A DNA stretch of 64,000 bases from JAYRSJ01 sp041920215. GTDB lineage: Bacteria; Pseudomonadota; Gammaproteobacteria; Burkholderiales; Burkholderiaceae_C. A program made the position numbers and the translations under genes. The notes under the pieces were generated by a model, which was not told where the DNA came from, did no database searches, and saw only the letters and a program-made list of their open reading frames with translations. Location: NCBI GenBank assembly GCA_041920215.1, contig JAYRSJ010000010.1, positions 1 through 64,000 on the forward strand, given 5' to 3'. Of this stretch, positions 12,061 through 21,202 are shown piece after piece; position 1 is the first letter of the stretch, and every line of letters begins with the position of its first letter.

Positions 12061-12981
12061 ATGCGTCTGGACCTGACCACCCTGAACCTTGTGCTGGCGA
12101 TCGAGCAGACCCGCTCGATCACCCGCGGGGCCGAGCGTGAGCATCTGGCGCTGGCCGCGGCCAGCAAGCGGGTGTCCGACCTCGAGACCCGGCTGGGTGT
12201 TCAGCTCTTCGAGCGCCGCGCCCGCGGCGTCGAGCCTACCGAGGCCTGCCGCGCGCTGGTACGTCATATCCGTTCGCTGCATGCCTCGTTGCATGCGCTG
12301 GAGAGCGAGGTGGTGGAGTTCGCCCGCGGCATCAAGGGCCATCTGCGGGTGGCGGCCAATGCCGGCGCGATTGCCGAGGCGCTGCCGCCCGATCTGGCGG
12401 CCTTCTCGCAGGCCCATCCGCAGATCCGCATCAGCCTGGAGGACATGACCAGCAGCGAGGTGCAGGCGGCTGTGGCCGAGGGGCGTGCCGATGTGGGCGT
12501 CTTCACCGCGCCGCTGCTGGACAACCGGCTGGACACCCGCGCCTACCGCCAGGGCCGACTGGCGGTGCTGGTGCCCAAGGACCATGCGCTGGCTCTGCGC
12601 GACTCGCTGAGCTTTGACGACCTGCTGGACCACGATCTGGTGGGCCTGCATGGCGGCGCTGCGGCGCAGGAGCTGATGATGGAAGAGGCCATGGCGCGGG
12701 GGCGGACGCTCAAGGCGCGGCTGCAGGTGCGCGGTTTCGATGCGATTGCCCAGCTGGTCGAGGCCGGCTTGGGCGTGGCGGTGCTGCCGGATGCACCGGC
12801 CCAGCGCTTTGCCCGCGTGTTCGCGGTCAAGCGCCTGCGCCTGGACGAGCCCTGGGCCCAGCGCGACTATCTGCTGGGCGTGGCCCGCCAGGAGCGCCTG
12901 CCGACCGTGGTGCAGCGCTTCGTCGATGCGCTGTGTCCGGCGAGCAAGAACCAAGATACGAGCAGGAAAACGACGAGGTAA
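12061..12981 (+). CDS. LysR-type transcriptional regulator
   Basis: A 306-aa LTTR. The N-terminal winged helix (about 1-62; LTTLNLVLAIEQTRSITRGAE, then KRVSDLETRLGVQLFERR) is followed by a periplasmic-binding-protein-like effector domain (about 90-295). It starts after GAGGC 8 nt upstream. A 10-bp palindrome GAGAATTCTC (11971-11980) lies in the 111-bp leader and could be part of its own binding site, but this is weak. Unusually for an LTTR it is not divergent to its neighbour: it reads into leuC with only 3 bases between, and leuC's ribosome binding site lies inside its last codons. A role in leucine operon control is plausible but inferred. Confidence 0.9.
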   Translation: MRLDLTTLNLVLAIEQTRSITRGAEREHLALAAASKRVSDLETRLGVQLFERRARGVEPTEACRALVRHIRSLHASLHALESEVVEFARGIKGHLRVAANAGAIAEALPPDLAAFSQAHPQIRISLEDMTSSEVQAAVAEGRADVGVFTAPLLDNRLDTRAYRQGRLAVLVPKDHALALRDSLSFDDLLDHDLVGLHGGAAAQELMMEEAMARGRTLKARLQVRGFDAIAQLVEAGLGVAVLPDAPAQRFARVFAVKRLRLDEPWAQRDYLLGVARQERLPTVVQRFVDALCPASKNQDTSRKTTR

Positions 12982-12984
12982 GCC

Positions 12985-14409
12985 ATGAGCGCACGCACGC
13001 TGTACGACAAGCTCTGGGACGAGCATGTGGTCCACACCGAAGAGGACGGCACGGCCGTGCTCTATATCGACCGCCATCTGGTGCACGAGGTGACCAGCCC
13101 GCAGGCCTTCGAGGGCCTGCGCCTGGCCGGCCGCAAGGTCTGGCGCGTCAGCTCGGTCGTCGCCACCGCCGACCACAACACGCCGACCACCGGCTGGGAA
13201 CTGGGCTACGACGGCATCACCGACGCCACCAGCAAGCAGCAGATCACCACGCTGGACGCGAACATCAAGGCCTTCGGCGCGGCGGCCTACTTCCCTTTCC
13301 TGGACAAGCGCCAGGGCATCGTCCATGTGATGGGCCCGGAGCAGGGCGCCACGCTGCCCGGCATGACCGTGGTCTGCGGCGACAGCCACACCTCCACGCA
13401 CGGCGCCTTCGGTGCGCTGGCGCATGGCATCGGCACCTCCGAGGTCGAGCATGTGCTGGCCACCCAGACCCTGCTGGCCAAAAAGGCCAAGAATCTGCTG
13501 GTCAAGGTGGAAGGCCAGGTGGCCAAGGGCGTCGGCGCCAAGGACATCGTGCTGGCCATCATCGGCAAGATCGGCACGGCGGGCGGCACCGGCTACACCA
13601 TCGAGTTCGGCGGCTCGGCGATCCGCGCGCTGAGCATGGAAGGTCGCATGACGGTCTGCAATATGGCCCTCGAGGCGGGCGCGCGCGCCGGGCTGGTGGC
13701 GGTGGATGACACGACGATCAACTATGTGAAGGGCCGGCCCTTCACGCCCGCGGGTGTCGAATGGGAGCAGGCGGTGGTCTACTGGCGCACGCTGCACAGC
13801 GACCCCGGTGCCAAGTTCGATGCCGTGGTCGAACTGGACGCTGCACAGATCCGCCCGCAGGTGACCTGGGGCACCAGCCCTGAGATGGTGCTGTCCATCG
13901 AGGACCGCGTGCCCGATCCCGACAAGGAGAAGGACGCCGTCAAGCGCGGCGCCATCGAGCGTGCGCTGCAATACATGGCGCTGGAGCCCAACAAGGCGAT
14001 CGCCGACATCCGCATCGACAAGGTCTTCATCGGCTCCTGCACCAACAGCCGTATCGAGGACATGCGCGAGGCCGCCGCGGTGGTCAAGCGCCTGGGTGGC
14101 CGCGTGGCCAGCAACGTGAAGCTGGCCCTGGTGGTGCCGGGCTCGGGCCTGGTGAAGGCCCAGGCCGAGGCCGAAGGCCTGGACCAGATTTTCAAGGTTG
14201 CCGGCTTCGAGTGGCGCGAGCCCGGCTGCTCGATGTGCCTGGCTATGAATGCCGACCGGCTGGAGCCGGGCGAGCGCTGCGCGTCGACCAGCAACCGCAA
14301 TTTCGAAGGGCGCCAGGGCGCCGGGGGCCGCACCCATCTGGTCAGCCCGGCGATGGCTGCCGCGGCGGCCATCGAGGGCCACTTTGTTGATGTTCGCCGG
14401 ATTGCTTGA
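12985..14409 (+). CDS. leuC: 3-Isopropylmalate dehydratase large subunit
   Basis: Large subunit of isopropylmalate isomerase (leucine synthesis), 474 aa, as expected. The [4Fe-4S] cluster ligands are visible at Cys352 (GSCTNSRIEDM) and Cys415/Cys418 (PGCSMCLAMN). The aconitase-family motifs VCGDSHTSTHGAFGALA and STSNRNFEGRQG are present. ATG 12985 is preceded by GAGG in the end of the LysR gene, so the two are probably coupled. leuD follows after 11 nt. Confidence 0.97.
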   Translation: MSARTLYDKLWDEHVVHTEEDGTAVLYIDRHLVHEVTSPQAFEGLRLAGRKVWRVSSVVATADHNTPTTGWELGYDGITDATSKQQITTLDANIKAFGAAAYFPFLDKRQGIVHVMGPEQGATLPGMTVVCGDSHTSTHGAFGALAHGIGTSEVEHVLATQTLLAKKAKNLLVKVEGQVAKGVGAKDIVLAIIGKIGTAGGTGYTIEFGGSAIRALSMEGRMTVCNMALEAGARAGLVAVDDTTINYVKGRPFTPAGVEWEQAVVYWRTLHSDPGAKFDAVVELDAAQIRPQVTWGTSPEMVLSIEDRVPDPDKEKDAVKRGAIERALQYMALEPNKAIADIRIDKVFIGSCTNSRIEDMREAAAVVKRLGGRVASNVKLALVVPGSGLVKAQAEAEGLDQIFKVAGFEWREPGCSMCLAMNADRLEPGERCASTSNRNFEGRQGAGGRTHLVSPAMAAAAAIEGHFVDVRRIA

Positions 14410-14420
14410 GGAGCGTGGCA

Positions 14421-15071
14421 ATGGACAAGTTCTCCGTGCACAAGGGCCTGGTGGCCCCGATGGATCGCGCCAATGTCGACACCGATGCGATCATCCCCAA
14501 GCAGTTCCTGAAGTCGATCAAGCGCAGCGGCTTCGGTCCTAATCTGTTTGATGAGTGGCGCTATCTCGATCGCGGCGAGCCTGGTCAGGACCCTGCCAGC
14601 CGCAAGCCCAACCCGGACTTTGTGCTGAACCAGCCGCGTTACCAGGGTGCCAGCATCCTGCTGGCACGCGAGAACTTCGGCTGCGGTTCCAGCCGCGAGC
14701 ACGCGCCCTGGGCGCTGGAGCAGTTCGGCTTCCGCTGCATCATCGCGCCGAGCTACGCCGACATCTTCTTCAACAACTGCTTCAAGAACGGCATGCTGCC
14801 CATCGTGCTGCCGGAGGCGCAGGTCGCCCGCCTGTTCGACGAGGTGGCGGCATTCCCGGGTTACCAGCTGACCATCGACCTGGAGCGCCAGGTCGTCGTG
14901 AAGCCGGATGGCGAGGAGCTGCCCTTCGAGGTGCAGGCCTTCCGCAAGTACTGCCTGCTCAACGGCTTCGATGACATCGGTCTGACCTTGCGCCATGCCG
15001 ACAAGATCAAGGCCTATGAGGCGGAGCGCCTGGCCACCAAGCCCTGGCTCAACCATCGCCTGGCCGGCTGA
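14421..15071 (+). CDS. leuD: 3-Isopropylmalate dehydratase small subunit
   Basis: Swivelling-domain subunit of isopropylmalate isomerase, 216 aa, the standard length. Key segments are VDTDAIIPKQFLK near the N-terminus and ENFGCGSSREHAPWAL, the substrate-binding loop. ATG 14421 has GAGGAG (14408-14413) overlapping the leuC stop at 7-nt spacing; the in-frame TTG 14406 is rejected. It pairs with leuC upstream and leuB 24 nt downstream. Confidence 0.97.
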   Translation: MDKFSVHKGLVAPMDRANVDTDAIIPKQFLKSIKRSGFGPNLFDEWRYLDRGEPGQDPASRKPNPDFVLNQPRYQGASILLARENFGCGSSREHAPWALEQFGFRCIIAPSYADIFFNNCFKNGMLPIVLPEAQVARLFDEVAAFPGYQLTIDLERQVVVKPDGEELPFEVQAFRKYCLLNGFDDIGLTLRHADKIKAYEAERLATKPWLNHRLAG

Positions 15072-15095
15072 GAAGAATTCCAAGGACACATCATC

Positions 15096-16190
15096 ATGAA
15101 GATCGCAATCCTGCCGGGCGACGGCATTGGCCCGGAGATCATGGCCGAGGCGCTGAAGGTGCTGAAGGCGCTGAATCTGCCGCTGACGATGGAAGAGGCG
15201 CCGGTGGGCGGCGCAGCCTACGAGGTGGCGGGTCACCCGCTGCCCGAGGCCACGCTGAAGCTGGCCCAGGAGGCTGATGCCATCCTGTTTGGCGCCGTGG
15301 GCGACTGGAAGTATGACAAGCTGGACCGCCCGCTGCGCCCCGAGCAGGCCATCCTGGGCCTGCGCAAGCACCTGGGCCTGTTCGCCAACTTCCGCCCGGC
15401 CATCTGCTACGAGCAGCTGACCCACGCGTCCAGCCTGAAGCCTGAGCTGGTGTCCGGCCTGGACATCCTGATCATCCGCGAGCTGACCGGCGACATCTAC
15501 TTCGGCCAGCCGCGCGGCCGCCGCACCGCGGTGGACGGGCATTTCCCCGGCGCTGAGGAAGCCTTCGACACCATGCGCTATTCGCGCCCGGAGATCGAGC
15601 GCATCGCCCATGTGGCCTTCCAGGCTGCGCGCAAGCGCAACAGGAAGGTCACCTCGGTTGACAAGGCCAATGTGCTGGAGACCTTCCAGTTCTGGAAGGA
15701 CGTGGTGACCGAGGTGCACAAGGAGTACCCGGACGTCGAGCTCGAGCATATGTATGTGGACAACGCCGCGATGCAGCTGGTCAAGGCGCCGAAGAAGTTC
15801 GACGTGGTGTTCACCGGCAATATGTTCGGCGACATCCTCTCGGACGAGGCGGCGATGCTGACCGGCTCAATCGGCATGCTGCCCTCGGCCTCCTTGGACA
15901 AGCACAACAAGGGGCTTTACGAGCCCAGCCATGGCAGCGCGCCGGACATCGCCGGTAAGGGTGTTGCAAACCCGCTGGCTACAATCCTGTCAGCTGCCAT
16001 GATGCTCAAGTTCTCCCTCAACCAGCCTGAAGCCGCCGCCCGTATCGAGGCCGCGGTTCAGTCCGTGCTGGCGCAAGGGTTGCGTACCGCGGACATCTGG
16101 TCCGAAGGCACGAAGAAGGTGAGCACCCGCGAGATGGGTGATGCGGTGCTGGCCGCCCTCACCACCACGACCAAAACCATTAAGAGCTGA
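15096..16190 (+). CDS. leuB: 3-Isopropylmalate dehydrogenase
   Basis: NAD-dependent oxidative decarboxylation of 3-isopropylmalate, third step of leucine synthesis. The protein has 364 aa. It shows the family start MKIAILPGDGIGPEI, the arginine cluster with RELTGDIYFGQPRG, the Lys/Asp active-site region (VDKANVLE and VFTGNMFGDILSDEA) and the NAD-loop motif EPSHGSAPDIAGKG. The start has AAGGA upstream. A GC hairpin (stem CCCCGGC, 16220-16240) lies in the following 110-bp gap before asd. No T-run directly follows it, so it is at best a weak terminator or processing site. Confidence 0.97.
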   Translation: MKIAILPGDGIGPEIMAEALKVLKALNLPLTMEEAPVGGAAYEVAGHPLPEATLKLAQEADAILFGAVGDWKYDKLDRPLRPEQAILGLRKHLGLFANFRPAICYEQLTHASSLKPELVSGLDILIIRELTGDIYFGQPRGRRTAVDGHFPGAEEAFDTMRYSRPEIERIAHVAFQAARKRNRKVTSVDKANVLETFQFWKDVVTEVHKEYPDVELEHMYVDNAAMQLVKAPKKFDVVFTGNMFGDILSDEAAMLTGSIGMLPSASLDKHNKGLYEPSHGSAPDIAGKGVANPLATILSAAMMLKFSLNQPEAAARIEAAVQSVLAQGLRTADIWSEGTKKVSTREMGDAVLAALTTTTKTIKS

Positions 16191-16300
16191 TTCAGCTCCG
16201 GTTCGTCTCGCCCCTGCACCCCCGGCGAAGCGAGCCGGGGAGGAAGAAGATCCGAGCCGATTTTTCTTTTCTTCATTGTTAGGGCGATAGAGGTATCACG

Positions 16301-17431
16301 ATGACGACACTAGTTGGACTGGTTGGATGGCGGGGCATGGTCGGCTCCGTGCTGATGGACCGCATGGTGGCCGAGCGCGACTTCGACTTGATCGAGCCGC
16401 TGTTCTTCAGCACCTCGAACGCCGGCGGCGCCGCCCCGGCGCAGGCCAAGAACGAAACCAAGCTGCAGGACGCCTTCGATATCGAACAGCTCAAGCGCTG
16501 CGAGATCATCATCACGGCCCAAGGCGGCGACTACACCAGCGAGGTCTTCCCCAAGCTGCGTGCCGCGGGCTGGACTGGCCACTGGATTGATGCGGCCTCG
16601 ACGCTGCGCATGGCGGATGACGCGGTCATCATCCTCGACCCGGTGAACATGCCTGTCATCAAGGACGCGCTGGCCAAGGGCGGCAAGAACTGGGTCGGCG
16701 GCAACTGCACCGTGTCCTGCATGCTGATGGGCGTGGGCGCGCTCTACAAGGCCGGCCTGGTCGAGTGGATGAGCACCCAGACCTATCAGGCCGCCTCCGG
16801 TGGCGGCGCCCAGCATATGCGCGAGCTGCTGACGCAGTACGGCACGCTGAACGCCGAGGTGAAGGCCCTGCTGGACGACCCCAAGAGCGCCATCCTGGAG
16901 ATCGACCGCAAGGTGATCGCCAAGCAGCGCAGCCTCAGCGCTGCCGAGACTGCCAACTTCGGCGTGCCACTGGGTGGCTCGCTGATTCCCTGGATCGACA
17001 AGGACCTCGGCAATGGTCAGTCCAAGGAAGAGTGGAAGGGCATGGCCGAGACCAACAAGATCCTCGGCCTGGGTGAGGGCTTCGGCACGGCGGCTATTCC
17101 CGTGGATGGCTTCTGCGTGCGCGTCGGCGCGATGCGCTGCCACAGCCAGGCGCTGACCTTCAAACTGAAGAAGGACGTGCCGGTCGCCGACCTCGAGGCG
17201 ATGATCGCCGCCGACAATGAGTGGGTGAAGGTGGTGCCCAACACCCGCGAGGCCACCATTCAAGACCTGACCCCGGTGGCCGTGACCGGCACGATGACCA
17301 TCCCCGTCGGCCGCATCCGCAAGCTGGCGATGGGCCCGGAGTATGTCGGCGCCTTCACCATCGGCGACCAGCTGCTGTGGGGCGCTGCCGAACCGCTGCG
17401 CCGCATGCTGCGCATCCTGCTGGCTCGGTAG
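16301..17431 (+). CDS. asd: Aspartate-semialdehyde dehydrogenase
   Basis: Reduces aspartyl phosphate to the semialdehyde, feeding lysine, threonine and methionine synthesis. The 376-aa length and sequence match the Gram-negative type of the enzyme. The dinucleotide-binding N-terminus GLVGWRGMVGSVLMDRM and the catalytic Cys136 in G-G-N-C-T-V are visible. So are the substrate-binding stretch QAASGGGAQHM and the C-terminal VGAMRCHSQALT with its active-site His. AGAGG precedes ATG 16301. It lies between leuB and fimV, the order commonly seen in Burkholderiales. Confidence 0.96.
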   Translation: MTTLVGLVGWRGMVGSVLMDRMVAERDFDLIEPLFFSTSNAGGAAPAQAKNETKLQDAFDIEQLKRCEIIITAQGGDYTSEVFPKLRAAGWTGHWIDAASTLRMADDAVIILDPVNMPVIKDALAKGGKNWVGGNCTVSCMLMGVGALYKAGLVEWMSTQTYQAASGGGAQHMRELLTQYGTLNAEVKALLDDPKSAILEIDRKVIAKQRSLSAAETANFGVPLGGSLIPWIDKDLGNGQSKEEWKGMAETNKILGLGEGFGTAAIPVDGFCVRVGAMRCHSQALTFKLKKDVPVADLEAMIAADNEWVKVVPNTREATIQDLTPVAVTGTMTIPVGRIRKLAMGPEYVGAFTIGDQLLWGAAEPLRRMLRILLAR

Positions 17432-17483
17432 TTACCCGGGGCCCCGTTGCCGGCAAGCGACGAACCTGTAACCGGCAGTGAAT

Positions 17484-17503
17484 CAGCGGGGGGCTCCCCG
17501 CTG
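17484..17503 (+). terminator. Hairpin after asd, possible terminator
   Basis: CAGCGGGG-GGCT-CCCCGCTG is a perfect 8-bp stem with a 4-nt loop, 52 bp after the asd stop. Only a short TAT follows rather than a T-run. A pause or Rho-assisted end is possible; intrinsic termination is uncertain. The remaining gap to fimV shows nothing else clear. Confidence 0.4.
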
Positions 17504-17667
17504 TATTCAGCCATTGCGTGAGGTCCTCAGCGTATATGCTTGATGCTGTTGTGATTTCAGATCGCGCAATGTGATGAGGACAGCATCGTGAGCGCTGTTG
17601 GCCGCAGTAGAACAATCGTCAAGGGGCGGGGTCCTGTGGGTCCCGCCTTGTCGCTTTGGGGGACGCC

Positions 17668-20313
17668 TTGAAACTGAACCGTAGCGCTTTGGGGCGCTTT
17701 GCCCTGACCCATGTCGCCGTTGCAGCCATAGCGCTGGCCGGTACCTCCGCACACGGCCTGGGTCTTGGCCGCTTGAATGTGCAATCTGCTTTGGGCGAAA
17801 CGCTCAAGGCGGAGATCGATATCAGCGCGATCAGCGCCGAGGAAGCCGGCACCCTCAAGGTGCGTGTCGCACCCCCTGAGGCCTATCGAGCCACAGGCGT
17901 GGAGTACAACACGGTGCTGACCAGCACCGAGATCGAGTTGATGCGCCGCGGCGACGGCAAGCCCTATCTGCGCCTGAAGAGCGACAGGGCGGTGCAGGAG
18001 CCCTTTGTCGACGTGATCCTGGAGCTGACCTGGTCCGGCGGTCGTCTGGTGCGTGAATACACGCTGCTGTTCGATCCGCCCAGCCTGTCCCGCCCGGCGC
18101 CGCCGGCTACGGTGAGTGCCGCCGCGGTGATGGATGCGCCGACACCGGCCAGCCGTGCGATTGCCGCCGCGCCGCGCGCCTCGCGCCCGGCCACCACTGC
18201 GGCGCCTGCGGCCGCCGCCGCCCCGACAGCCCCTGCGCCCCGGCCGGCGGCAGCCACGCCTGCCCCCGCTCCGTCCGGCCGCGCTGCTGCCGCGGCCTCA
18301 GCCGGCGCGGCGCCGGCAGGCGACTATCAGGTCCGTGCTGGCGACAGCCTGTCACGCATCGCCAGCCGGACCAAGCCCGAGGGCATTTCGCTGGATCAGA
18401 TGCTGGTCGGCTTGTTCCGTGGCAATCCTGACGCCTTCATGGGCGAGAACATGAACCGCCTGAAGTCCGGCGTGGTTCTGCAGCTGCCCAGCAACGAGGC
18501 CCTTCAATCCGTCTCCGCTGGAGAGGCCCGCGAGATCGTGACGCTGCAAAGCGCTGATTTCGCCGCCTATCGCCAGCGTCTGGCCTCGGGGGCTCCCGAG
18601 CTGCAGCCCAGTGCAGCGGCGCGCCAGGCCACCGGCAAGGTGCAGACCGAGCTGGAGGATCGCAAGCCCGCTACTGCTGCCGCACCCGACAAGCTGACGC
18701 TCAGCAAGGCTGCCGGCGCGGCCAAGGAAGCCCAGCTCTCCGAGGAGGCGCGTCGCAAGGCCGAGGCCGAGCGCGTGGCCGAGCTGCAGCGCAATGTGGC
18801 CGAACTCAAGACGATTTCGGCCGCATCCAAGCCGGCCCCGACTACGGCCGTGGCGGCCGCTTCCGCCGCACCGGTGCCGGCAGTGGCGCCGGCGTCCCCT
18901 GGCGCATCGGCCGCCGCACCGGCGATCGCCTCGGCGCCCACATTGCCCGCGCCCAAGGCGGCGGCCAGTGCCCCGACCGCCAAGCCGGCTGCGCCGCCGC
19001 GCACCATGGCCGAACCGGGGTTGCTGGACCAGCTGATGGGCAACCCACTGGTGCTGCCGATTGCTGGCGTGCTGGTGGCTCTGCTGGGTGGCTTCGGCCT
19101 GATGCGCCTGAAAGCACGCAATGCCAAGCCCAAGGCCGATACGACCTTCCACGAAAGCCGTCTGCAGCCGGATTCCTTCTTCGGTGCCAGCGGTGGTCAG
19201 CGTGTCGACACCCGCGATGCCAGCACGTCCGCCTCGTCGATGAGTTATTCGCTGAGCCAGCTCGACGCGATTGGCGACGTGGATCCGGTGGCCGAGGCCG
19301 ATGTGTATCTGGCCTATGGTCGCGATCTGCAGGCCGAGGAAATCCTCAAGGAAGCGCTGCGTGCCACGCCTGAGCGCCTGGCGATCCGCATCAAGCTGCT
19401 GGAGGTGTATGCCAAGCGCCGCGATATCAAGGGTTTCGAGCAACTGGCCGTCCATCTTTATGCCGAGACCCAAGGGACCGGCGATGATTGGGCCAAGGCG
19501 CAGGAGCTGGGTCGCCAGATCGATCCGGACAATCCGCTCTATCAGCCCGGCGGTGCGCCCAGCCAGTTGCTGATCGACGAAGAGGGGCGTCCCGAGCCGA
19601 TGAATGCGAGCACCTTGCCCGCTGCGGCCCAGCACTCGGCCCTGGTCGGTGCGCATCTCGCGACCAACCCGCTGGGCCAGGCGGCGGCTGTGGCTCCGCT
19701 GACGGCGCCGGGCGGCCTGGATCTGGACCTGGATCTGGATCTTGGCAGCACGGCAGCGGCTTCGCCCAGCGCGATGGAGGCCACGCAGGCTCTGGCCACC
19801 AGCGTCGAGCAGGCGCCGCTGGCGATGGACTTCGATCTCTCCGAGCCCAGTGCGAACCCGGTTGCCGCGCCGGCTGCCGCCGCTGCGGCGCCGGCCGAGC
19901 TGAGCTTTGATCTTGGTGATTTGGGCGATGTGGATACGGCCCAGGGCACCGAGTCAGCGGCCTTGCCGACGGCCTCCGCTGGTGGCTCGCTGGACTTCGA
20001 TCTGGGCTCCATCAATCTGGATCTGCCACCCGCTACCGATGAGCCGATTCCGGCAGCTTCAGCCAGCGCGGTCGACGCCGCCGAGTTCGACAGCCTGCTG
20101 GAGGAGGAGAAGCAGGCCGATCCGCTGGCTGGTGCCTTCGATACCCTGGGTGACGAGGACGGCGACCCGTTGCAGCGTCAGCTGGAGCTGGCCGATGAGT
20201 TCCGCCAGATCGGCGACACCGAAGGTGCGCGTGATGTGCTGCAGGAACTGATCGGCAAGGCCTCGGGACCGGTGCGCCAGAAGGCCGAGGCGATGCTGGC
20301 CGAGCTGCGCTGA
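17668..20313 (+). CDS. fimV: FimV/HubP-like polar LysM protein
   Basis: Peptidoglycan-binding inner-membrane hub protein linked to type IV pilus assembly and polar organisation. The protein is 881 aa from TTG 17668, which has GGGGGA at 4-nt spacing; an in-frame TTG at 17656 is the alternative. Order: signal peptide (about 1-30), FimV N-terminal domain (LGRLNVQSALGETLKAEIDI onward), Ala/Pro-rich linker, LysM motif (about 220-275; YQVRAGDSLSRIA), charged helical stretch, second Ala/Pro linker and one membrane segment (about 460-480). An acidic cytoplasmic tail with TPR-like helices and a run of DL dipeptides follows, ending in the conserved FimV C-terminal domain (about 830-881; LELADEFRQIGDTEGARDVL). 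Confidence 0.93.
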   Translation: MKLNRSALGRFALTHVAVAAIALAGTSAHGLGLGRLNVQSALGETLKAEIDISAISAEEAGTLKVRVAPPEAYRATGVEYNTVLTSTEIELMRRGDGKPYLRLKSDRAVQEPFVDVILELTWSGGRLVREYTLLFDPPSLSRPAPPATVSAAAVMDAPTPASRAIAAAPRASRPATTAAPAAAAAPTAPAPRPAAATPAPAPSGRAAAAASAGAAPAGDYQVRAGDSLSRIASRTKPEGISLDQMLVGLFRGNPDAFMGENMNRLKSGVVLQLPSNEALQSVSAGEAREIVTLQSADFAAYRQRLASGAPELQPSAAARQATGKVQTELEDRKPATAAAPDKLTLSKAAGAAKEAQLSEEARRKAEAERVAELQRNVAELKTISAASKPAPTTAVAAASAAPVPAVAPASPGASAAAPAIASAPTLPAPKAAASAPTAKPAAPPRTMAEPGLLDQLMGNPLVLPIAGVLVALLGGFGLMRLKARNAKPKADTTFHESRLQPDSFFGASGGQRVDTRDASTSASSMSYSLSQLDAIGDVDPVAEADVYLAYGRDLQAEEILKEALRATPERLAIRIKLLEVYAKRRDIKGFEQLAVHLYAETQGTGDDWAKAQELGRQIDPDNPLYQPGGAPSQLLIDEEGRPEPMNASTLPAAAQHSALVGAHLATNPLGQAAAVAPLTAPGGLDLDLDLDLGSTAAASPSAMEATQALATSVEQAPLAMDFDLSEPSANPVAAPAAAAAAPAELSFDLGDLGDVDTAQGTESAALPTASAGGSLDFDLGSINLDLPPATDEPIPAASASAVDAAEFDSLLEEEKQADPLAGAFDTLGDEDGDPLQRQLELADEFRQIGDTEGARDVLQELIGKASGPVRQKAEAMLAELR

Positions 20314-20351
20314 GCACCGGCCGGCAGCGACCGCAAGGCACAATGCTGCAA

Positions 20352-20384
20352 GGCGTCCGGCTGGGCCGGGCGCCTTTACTTTTT
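20352..20384 (+). terminator. Rho-independent terminator after fimV
   Basis: GGCGTCCGGC-TGG-GCCGGGCGCC forms a 10-bp stem (one G-T pair) with a 3-nt loop, followed by TTTACTTTTT. It lies 38 nt after the fimV stop and ends 13 nt before the truA start codon. It would end fimV transcripts, or attenuate transcription into truA. Confidence 0.8.
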
Positions 20385-20397
20385 CTGGAGTGCGCGG

Positions 20398-21189
20398 GTG
20401 ACGGAGAGAGTGGCGCTGGGAGTCAGTTATCGGGGCACGGCCTACAAGGGCTGGCAGAGCCAGCCTGGCGGTGGCACGGTGCAGGACGTGCTGGAGGCGG
20501 CGCTGCAAGCCTTTGCCGATTGCCCTGTTGCGACCGTATGTGCCGGGCGTACCGATGCCGGGGTTCATGGGCTCAACCAGGTGCTGCATTTCGACGCGCC
20601 GGTCGACCGCGAGCCTTTTTCCTGGATACGCGGCACGAACCGCTATCTGCCGCCGGACATCGCGATCCAGTGGTGCGCCTTCCCCGGTGGGCAGTTCCAC
20701 GCCCGCAATCTGGCGCGTGGGCGGCGCTATGCCTATCTGTTGCGCGAATCGGTGGTGCGGCCCGCGATTGAGGCGGGCAGCTGTGGCTGGGTGTTCAGAC
20801 CGCTCAATGCCGACGCGATGCGTGAGGCGGCAGCTTGGCTGATCGGTGAGCATGACTTCAGCTCCTTCCGCTCGGCTGAATGCCAGGCGGCCTCGCCGGT
20901 GAAGGAGTTGCGCGCGATCAGCATCCGCCGCCATGGGGCCTACTGGCGCTTCGAGTTCGATGCATCGGCTTTCTTGCACCATATGGTGCGCAATCTGATG
21001 GGCTGCCTGCTTGCGGTCGGCAGCGGCAACCGCCCGCCGGAATGGGTGGCGGAGGTGCTGGCCGCGCGGGATCGCAAGGTGGCCGCACCGACCTTTACGC
21101 CCGACGGGCTCTATTTCGTCGGCCCTTACTACGACGCCGCCTTTGGCTTGCCCGAGCGCACGGCCGCAATGGACTGGCTGCCGGCTTGA
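20398..21189 (+). CDS. truA: tRNA pseudouridine(38-40) synthase
   Basis: Isomerises uridines 38-40 in the tRNA anticodon stem. The protein is 263 aa, with the catalytic Asp53 in the invariant A-G-R-T-D-A-G-V-H. It has the early motif SYRGTAYKGWQSQ and the late FLHHMVRNLMG of the TruA family. It starts at GTG 20398 with TGGAG upstream, immediately behind an intrinsic terminator, so expression must rely on readthrough or on a start near or within the hairpin. trpF follows after 13 nt. Confidence 0.95.
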   Translation: MTERVALGVSYRGTAYKGWQSQPGGGTVQDVLEAALQAFADCPVATVCAGRTDAGVHGLNQVLHFDAPVDREPFSWIRGTNRYLPPDIAIQWCAFPGGQFHARNLARGRRYAYLLRESVVRPAIEAGSCGWVFRPLNADAMREAAAWLIGEHDFSSFRSAECQAASPVKELRAISIRRHGAYWRFEFDASAFLHHMVRNLMGCLLAVGSGNRPPEWVAEVLAARDRKVAAPTFTPDGLYFVGPYYDAAFGLPERTAAMDWLPA

Positions 21190-21202
21190 TGGAGTGAGGA
21201 AA

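Noticed and set aside
12052..14421. 789-codon minus-strand frame over LysR and leuC
   Set aside because: Covers two unmistakable plus-strand genes and has shadow composition; no motifs.
21190..21202. trp leader attenuator
   Set aside because: trpF follows truA by 13 bp with no leader peptide or alternative hairpins.
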